This document shows, piece after piece, positions 6,495 to 9,820 of a stretch of DNA of 9,820 bases. Within the stretch, counting starts at the first letter, position 1; each line of letters opens with the position of its first letter. The stretch is from positions 1 through 9,820 of the forward strand of contig JAJZZW010000064.1 in the NCBI GenBank assembly GCA_021797385.1. Reading direction: 5' to 3'. The position numbers and the translations under genes are program-made. The stretch comes from Thermoplasmata archaeon (GTDB lineage: Archaea; Thermoplasmatota; Thermoplasmata; Thermoplasmatales; Thermoplasmataceae). Under the pieces are notes generated by a model. It saw only the letters and a list, made by a program, of their open reading frames with translations, did no database searches and was not told where the DNA came from.

Positions 6495-7688
6495 TTATAA
6501 TTTTACATTTATTTTCTCGGGGATGCCCAAAAGATCGTTGTCATTCCAGTATTTTTTGTATATGATAGTTATGGATGCCAGTACCGGTATTATCAGCAAT
6601 GCAAATGTCTTTTCGAAGCCGATGTAAGGAATTATTGCTGCAAATATCAGGGGTATTATCATGAACAAACCCATATTGTATGAATAGTAATACGAATTGA
6701 CGGCATTCCTCTCTTCAATTGTTGATCCTCTTGATATTTCTACTGTAGATACGGGAAATATAGATCCATGTGGAATTCCGAGCAGCATCATTACGGCAAC
6801 AAATGCAGCATAATCCGGAAGGAATGGAAACAGTATAAGGGCGAAAATAGTGATCGCCGGAGCAAAGATCAGTGGGTTTCTGAGATTTTTGAATGGCCTT
6901 ATACTAATGTACATTCTGGTCACCATGGAGACCGCAAAGAAGAAAACGAATGGTAGATATGCCATGTAACTGCTCACATGGAATCTGGTCTCCGCAAATA
7001 TTGCAAGGAAAACTGTGAGGGCGGCAAAGGGAACATTATATGTTGTAATAGTGAGTGTTGAGGCGACAAATCCTTTATTTTTTCGTATGAATGCACCGTG
7101 TGTCTCTTTTTTGTTTTCAGGGAATTCCATGAAAAAGGATGTAACTATGCCTATAAGGCCAAGTGGCGCAAAAAATAAGAATAGTGTTCTGTAGCTTACC
7201 AGAGTCAGTAAATAGGTTTCAAGACTCGGACCGAATACCAGGCTGAAACTCAGTCCCACCGAGTATATTCCCAGAAGCTTTTCCCTGCTGGTTTTATCCG
7301 GATATAGCGTTGCAGATGTTACGATGTTTGGCAGAATTATTCCATATGCTAATCCTATTACAAAAGAAATTATGAATACACTTATATCCCCGGAAAAATA
7401 ATATGATATCATGAGTCCGGTTAATACAAAATTTGCGACTATGAACATTCTCTTTCTAAGAACAGAGCCCATAATCGGATTGATTAATAATGTTGCTAAA
7501 ACCGTACCCAGATAAATTATGGCTGTGACCAGTGCAGTTCCGATATATGAAAAATTCAGTATGTATTTAGAATACAGTGGCACAGTAGTAACCACCATGT
7601 TGTTTGTACTCCTCATGGATATAGCCATTAAAATCAGAATTACAGAATAAAGAATGAAAAGCCTTTTACCGGGAACCTGTTTGTTCAT
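6495..7688 (-). CDS. Major facilitator superfamily transporter, 12 transmembrane helices
   Basis: This 397-residue protein is an integral cytoplasmic-membrane carrier, probably an exporter driven by the proton gradient. Twelve hydrophobic helices can be placed at roughly 11-26, 47-69, 81-97, 103-125, 139-157, 166-187, 209-231, 240-260, 272-290, 294-314, 331-353 and 357-377. A charged middle loop (188-206, with PENKKE and RKNK) divides the two six-helix halves, which is typical of MFS. The loop between helices 2 and 3 (NPIMGSVLRKR, 70-80) is a degenerate form of MFS motif A. The substrate cannot be read from the sequence. The gene lies 93 bases downstream of the P450 gene on the same strand but has its own TATA box and an oligo-T tract between, so it is probably transcribed separately. 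The start is the ATG 22 bases after that box. Its 3' end converges on the glt operon with 55 bases between stops. Confidence 0.82.
   Translation of the reverse strand: MNKQVPGKRLFILYSVILILMAISMRSTNNMVVTTVPLYSKYILNFSYIGTALVTAIIYLGTVLATLLINPIMGSVLRKRMFIVANFVLTGLMISYYFSGDISVFIISFVIGLAYGIILPNIVTSATLYPDKTSREKLLGIYSVGLSFSLVFGPSLETYLLTLVSYRTLFLFFAPLGLIGIVTSFFMEFPENKKETHGAFIRKNKGFVASTLTITTYNVPFAALTVFLAIFAETRFHVSSYMAYLPFVFFFAVSMVTRMYISIRPFKNLRNPLIFAPAITIFALILFPFLPDYAAFVAVMMLLGIPHGSIFPVSTVEISRGSTIEERNAVNSYYYSYNMGLFMIIPLIFAAIIPYIGFEKTFALLIIPVLASITIIYKKYWNDNDLLGIPEKINVKL
6499..6516 (+). terminator. T-rich tract after the glt operon, possible terminator
   Basis: About 60 bases after the glt stop codon the plus strand shows T4, T3 and T4 runs in close succession, the usual form of an archaeal oligo-U terminator. 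The tract lies within the final codons of the converging MFS gene, so its base composition is also constrained by coding. No strong hairpin is visible in the 6440-6494 gap. Confidence 0.3.
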
Positions 7689-7705
7689 AACCGTTCAGTA
7701 CACAA

Positions 7706-7714
7706 TTTTATAAA
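7706..7714 (-). promoter_or_regulatory. TATA box of the MFS transporter gene
   Basis: On the minus strand this reads TTTATAAAA, centred about 22 bases before the ATG at 7688. It predicts a leaderless transcript and independent expression from the upstream P450 gene. No Shine-Dalgarno sequence lies before the ATG. Confidence 0.55.
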
Positions 7715-7732
7715 GCACTTGGGCTTCAACGC

Positions 7733-7761
7733 AAAATTTAAAAATATGTGTATATGAAAAA
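7733..7761 (-). terminator. Oligo-T terminator after the P450 gene
   Basis: Shortly after the P450 stop (7782) the minus strand carries T5 (7761-7757), T5 (7744-7740) and T4 (7736-7733). Successive T tracts of this kind match intrinsic archaeal termination. They lie just ahead of the MFS TATA box, supporting separate transcription units, although readthrough is possible. Confidence 0.45.
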
Positions 7762-7781
7762 TATCTCCTTTAAAATCATGT

Positions 7782-8933
7782 TTATTTATTCTGGAATTCG
7801 GGTTTTATTATCATTTTTTTGAATCCATACATGATATCACTGTCCAGTCTGTCCTCCGGTTCCGGAGTTTTAACTTCGTAGGAAGCCACCTTTTTTGAAA
7901 ATTCTTCCAGTGCTATCTGTGCTTCCAGTCTGGCCAGTGGCGCCCCCAGACAGAAGTGTATTCCCTGGCCGAAAGCCATATGCCTTTTTGTTTTCCTGTG
8001 GGGGTTGAAACTCTCTCCTTCCGTAAATATTGTTTCATCCCTGTTAGCTGAACCCAGGTAAAGGAAGAGGATATCATCCTTCAAAATCTCTGTGCCGTGC
8101 AACTCTGTATCGGCCTTTGCAAATCTCCTGGTAGATTGAACAGGAGACCTGTATCTGAGAGTTTCTTCAACAACGGATGAGATATAGCCGGTATTGCTTC
8201 TCATTTCACTGTATACTCCGGGAGATTCATAAATTGATAGAAGTGCATTTGTAATCAGGTTTGTGGTTGTTTCATTTCCTGCAACCAGAAGTAGTATTGC
8301 AAATCCTGCTATTTCCCGGTCCGAAAGTTTCCTGCCATCTATTTCCACCCGGGACAGGCGGCTTATGAGACTATTTCCATTTCCATTCCTGTCTATTTTA
8401 CTATAGAAATAATCTGCCATTTCGTACTGTGTTTCAATATCCGGCCCTCTTCCAAGAGATGTTGCTAATTTATCGGACCATGTTCTGAATATTCCTGAAT
8501 CTGATTGGGGTACACCGAGCATTTCTGATATGACGGTAATCGGGAGTATATAAGAAAATTGTGTTACTTCATCCTGCCATTCTCCATTCCTCATATTTGC
8601 TATCAGATCCGAAGCTATTTTTCTGACACGATCTTTATAAGATTCAATCGTTGCCGGAGTGAAAGCATCATTCACAAGATTTCTCAATGTTGTATGTACT
8701 GGCGGGTCCAGTATCAATATGCTCGGGGTGGTTTTCTGGTTCAGCATTTCTGCCATTTCAGCCCCAAGGCGATCTCTGAACTGGGATGAAAATATGCGAT
8801 AATTGGATAAAACCTCTGAAATTTCTTTGTATGAGAAAATATGAATTGCGTTTCCCTCCCTGAAAACTGGGGATTCTTGTCTCATTTTTTTATACCATTC
8901 AAATGGCTCCTGTGTGTAATCCGGTACATTCAT
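7782..8933 (-). CDS. Cytochrome P450, soluble, related to archaeal CYP119/CYP231
   Basis: This 383-residue haem-thiolate monooxygenase should insert one oxygen atom from O2 into an organic substrate, using electrons from a ferredoxin-type partner. All core motifs are present: I-helix AGNETTT (218-224) with the acid-threonine pair E221-T222, K-helix E257-x2-R260, and the haem loop FGQGIHFCLG (321-330) with C328 as the axial ligand. RFAKAD and the ANRD/FNPHR segments (296-313) also fit class I bacterial/archaeal P450s. No membrane anchor is present, so the protein is cytoplasmic. Its length is near that of Sulfolobus CYP119 (368) and Picrophilus CYP231A2 (about 350). No ferredoxin or reductase gene adjoins it. 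The substrate is unknown; lipid, terpenoid or detoxification roles are possible. The ATG at 8933 is supported by a TATA box about 23 bases upstream. Confidence 0.92.
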   Translation of the reverse strand: MNVPDYTQEPFEWYKKMRQESPVFREGNAIHIFSYKEISEVLSNYRIFSSQFRDRLGAEMAEMLNQKTTPSILILDPPVHTTLRNLVNDAFTPATIESYKDRVRKIASDLIANMRNGEWQDEVTQFSYILPITVISEMLGVPQSDSGIFRTWSDKLATSLGRGPDIETQYEMADYFYSKIDRNGNGNSLISRLSRVEIDGRKLSDREIAGFAILLLVAGNETTTNLITNALLSIYESPGVYSEMRSNTGYISSVVEETLRYRSPVQSTRRFAKADTELHGTEILKDDILFLYLGSANRDETIFTEGESFNPHRKTKRHMAFGQGIHFCLGAPLARLEAQIALEEFSKKVASYEVKTPEPEDRLDSDIMYGFKKMIIKPEFQNK

Positions 8934-8950
8934 TAATTTAAATATCCAGG

Positions 8951-8963
8951 TTATATATTATAC
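8951..8963 (-). promoter_or_regulatory. TATA box of the P450 gene
   Basis: On the minus strand this reads GTATAATATATAA, centred about 23 bases before the ATG at 8933, giving a leaderless mRNA. It lies in the 110-base region shared with the divergent GtrA-family gene. Confidence 0.55.
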
Positions 8964-9006
8964 TTATCAATGTCTTTTCAGTAGTTACCGGCATAATATT
9001 TCAATC

Positions 9007-9020
9007 AATAAAAATAAAAA
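9007..9020 (+). promoter_or_regulatory. A/T-rich TATA-like element of the GtrA-family gene
   Basis: AATAAAAATAAAAA is centred about 30 bases before the ATG at 9044. Its position fits a TBP site and a near-leaderless transcript, though the sequence is less TATA-like than the other boxes. No clear ribosome-binding site precedes the ATG. Confidence 0.4.
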
Positions 9021-9043
9021 GGATTGTATTATTAACTTCTGAC

Positions 9044-9820
9044 ATGATTCAAAAGTATAGCAATGGCAGAGCAGTCTATAACGACGATTTTGACTGTATA
9101 CTGGTATCAAATGCCAAGATGAACAGTGAGGAACGTGATGCCATTGTTAATTCAGTTTATTCCGCAAATAATGATTTTATATTGATCTTCGGCAAGCAGG
9201 GATTTCTGGCATTTATCTACGGAATTCTCATAAAACTATCATTATCGGTGAAGAGGGGAAAAATTCTTCCTTTCGGCACTGTTTACTCCCGGAATGCCTA
9301 TGAATACCTTGTATCAAAAAATCTTATACCATCGGCAGGAAAGAATATGGTACTCGGAAATGCTATGCTTCTTAAAAATCGAAGTTTTCAGTATAAAATT
9401 GTAAGGACCGGGATAAAATGCAGTGAAATAATCTCATTCGGTGATTTTCTGGACCTTACTATCAAGAGAGGCAATATGTTCAAATATGTCCTTGTAGGCA
9501 TTTCAGGAGTAGCTGTCAATGAGATAATACTTCTGATGCTCCACGGTATTATTGGCCGTGATTTGAGCATTCTGCCCGCTATTGAAATATCTATTATCTG
9601 GAATTTTGTATTCAATAATAAATTTACATTCGCTGGTAAGGGACATTTCTACGGGAGACTTGCCAAATACAATGCATTTAACCTGATCGGATTTGGGGCG
9701 AACCTAGGTGTCTACTATTCCGCATTATTTTATAAAACAAACATATATGTAGCTGATTTTCTTGGGATACTTGTTGCATTTATAATAACGTATACAACGG
9801 CAACTCTTATTGTGTGGTAA
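9044..9820 (+). CDS. GtrA-family membrane protein with an N-terminal glycosyltransferase-2-like remnant
   Basis: The 258-residue product ends with a TAA at the last base of the window, so it is complete. Residues about 145-258 form a GtrA domain: FKYVLVGISGVAVNE (146-160), EISIIWNFVFNNKFTF (181-196), and four membrane helices near 147-168, 177-193, 207-229 and 236-256. GtrA proteins act in moving or using polyprenyl-linked sugars for cell-surface glycans, often fused behind a dolichol-phosphate-sugar synthase (GT2). The first 140 residues resemble the back half of such a GT2 (DDFDCILVSNAKM where a D-x-D-bearing strand is expected, later YSRNAYEYL), but the N-terminal nucleotide-binding part is missing and the acidic D-x-D is replaced by SNAK. 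This protein is therefore probably not an active transferase. The frame stays open upstream to 8942 but contains no ATG, GTG or TTG, so ATG 9044 is the only reasonable start. Confidence 0.7.
   Translation: MIQKYSNGRAVYNDDFDCILVSNAKMNSEERDAIVNSVYSANNDFILIFGKQGFLAFIYGILIKLSLSVKRGKILPFGTVYSRNAYEYLVSKNLIPSAGKNMVLGNAMLLKNRSFQYKIVRTGIKCSEIISFGDFLDLTIKRGNMFKYVLVGISGVAVNEIILLMLHGIIGRDLSILPAIEISIIWNFVFNNKFTFAGKGHFYGRLAKYNAFNLIGFGANLGVYYSALFYKTNIYVADFLGILVAFIITYTTATLIVW

Noticed and set aside
7739..7780. A 13-codon open frame on the minus strand between the P450 and MFS genes
   Set aside because: It starts just after the P450 stop and runs through the oligo-T tracts. It is too short and low in complexity, and no start signal is placed correctly.
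1..9820. Search for a defence system, CRISPR array, mobile element, tRNA or rRNA
   Set aside because: No regularly spaced repeats, transposase or integrase motifs, terminal repeats or cloverleaf sequences were found. All long frames are accounted for by metabolic, transport or surface-glycan-type genes.

Overview
The window looks like chromosomal DNA from an acidophilic archaeon of the Thermoplasmatales (Ferroplasma / Cuniculiplasma / Picrophilus type). This is an inference. It rests on A+T-rich DNA with heavy use of ATA and AGA/AGG codons, on A/T-only TATA-like boxes 22-30 bases before the first ATG of five transcription units (nearly or fully leaderless mRNAs), on a Shine-Dalgarno sequence only at the one internal operon gene, and on gene content: an archaeal-type split glutamate synthase and a small soluble P450 like CYP119/CYP231. 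The genus cannot be fixed from the sequence alone.

Layout. The window opens with the 3' end of an unrecognised membrane-protein gene (1-225, +). It converges on a molybdopterin formate dehydrogenase alpha-subunit gene (280-2253, -), and a 42-base inverted repeat lies between the two stop codons. A 206-base divergent promoter region separates fdhA from a two-gene glutamate synthase operon (2460-4544 and 4541-6439, +) whose genes overlap by ATGA. The operon converges on an MFS transporter gene (6495-7688, -), which lies downstream of a cytochrome P450 gene (7782-8933, -). A 110-base divergent region then leads to a GtrA-family membrane protein (9044-9820, +) whose stop codon is the last triplet of the window.

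How the genes fit together. The two glt products together carry all four domains of a canonical glutamate synthase large chain (glutaminase, central, FMN/3Fe-4S, GXGXG beta-helix), but the domains are re-sorted. The first protein is FMN domain then central domain, the reverse of the usual order. The second is glutaminase fused directly to GXGXG. I see no GltD-like FAD subunit, so electrons probably come from ferredoxin or another carrier encoded elsewhere. The formate dehydrogenase is likewise a lone catalytic subunit. The P450 and MFS genes may form a small oxidation/export unit, but the MFS gene has its own promoter and nothing shows a substrate.

The most notable points are the permuted glutamate synthase architecture, the internal duplication visible inside its first protein, the hairpin between convergent genes, and a GtrA protein that seems to carry only the back part of a family-2 glycosyltransferase. 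I found no tRNA, rRNA, CRISPR array, insertion sequence or integrase, and no stretch over 300 bases without a gene.
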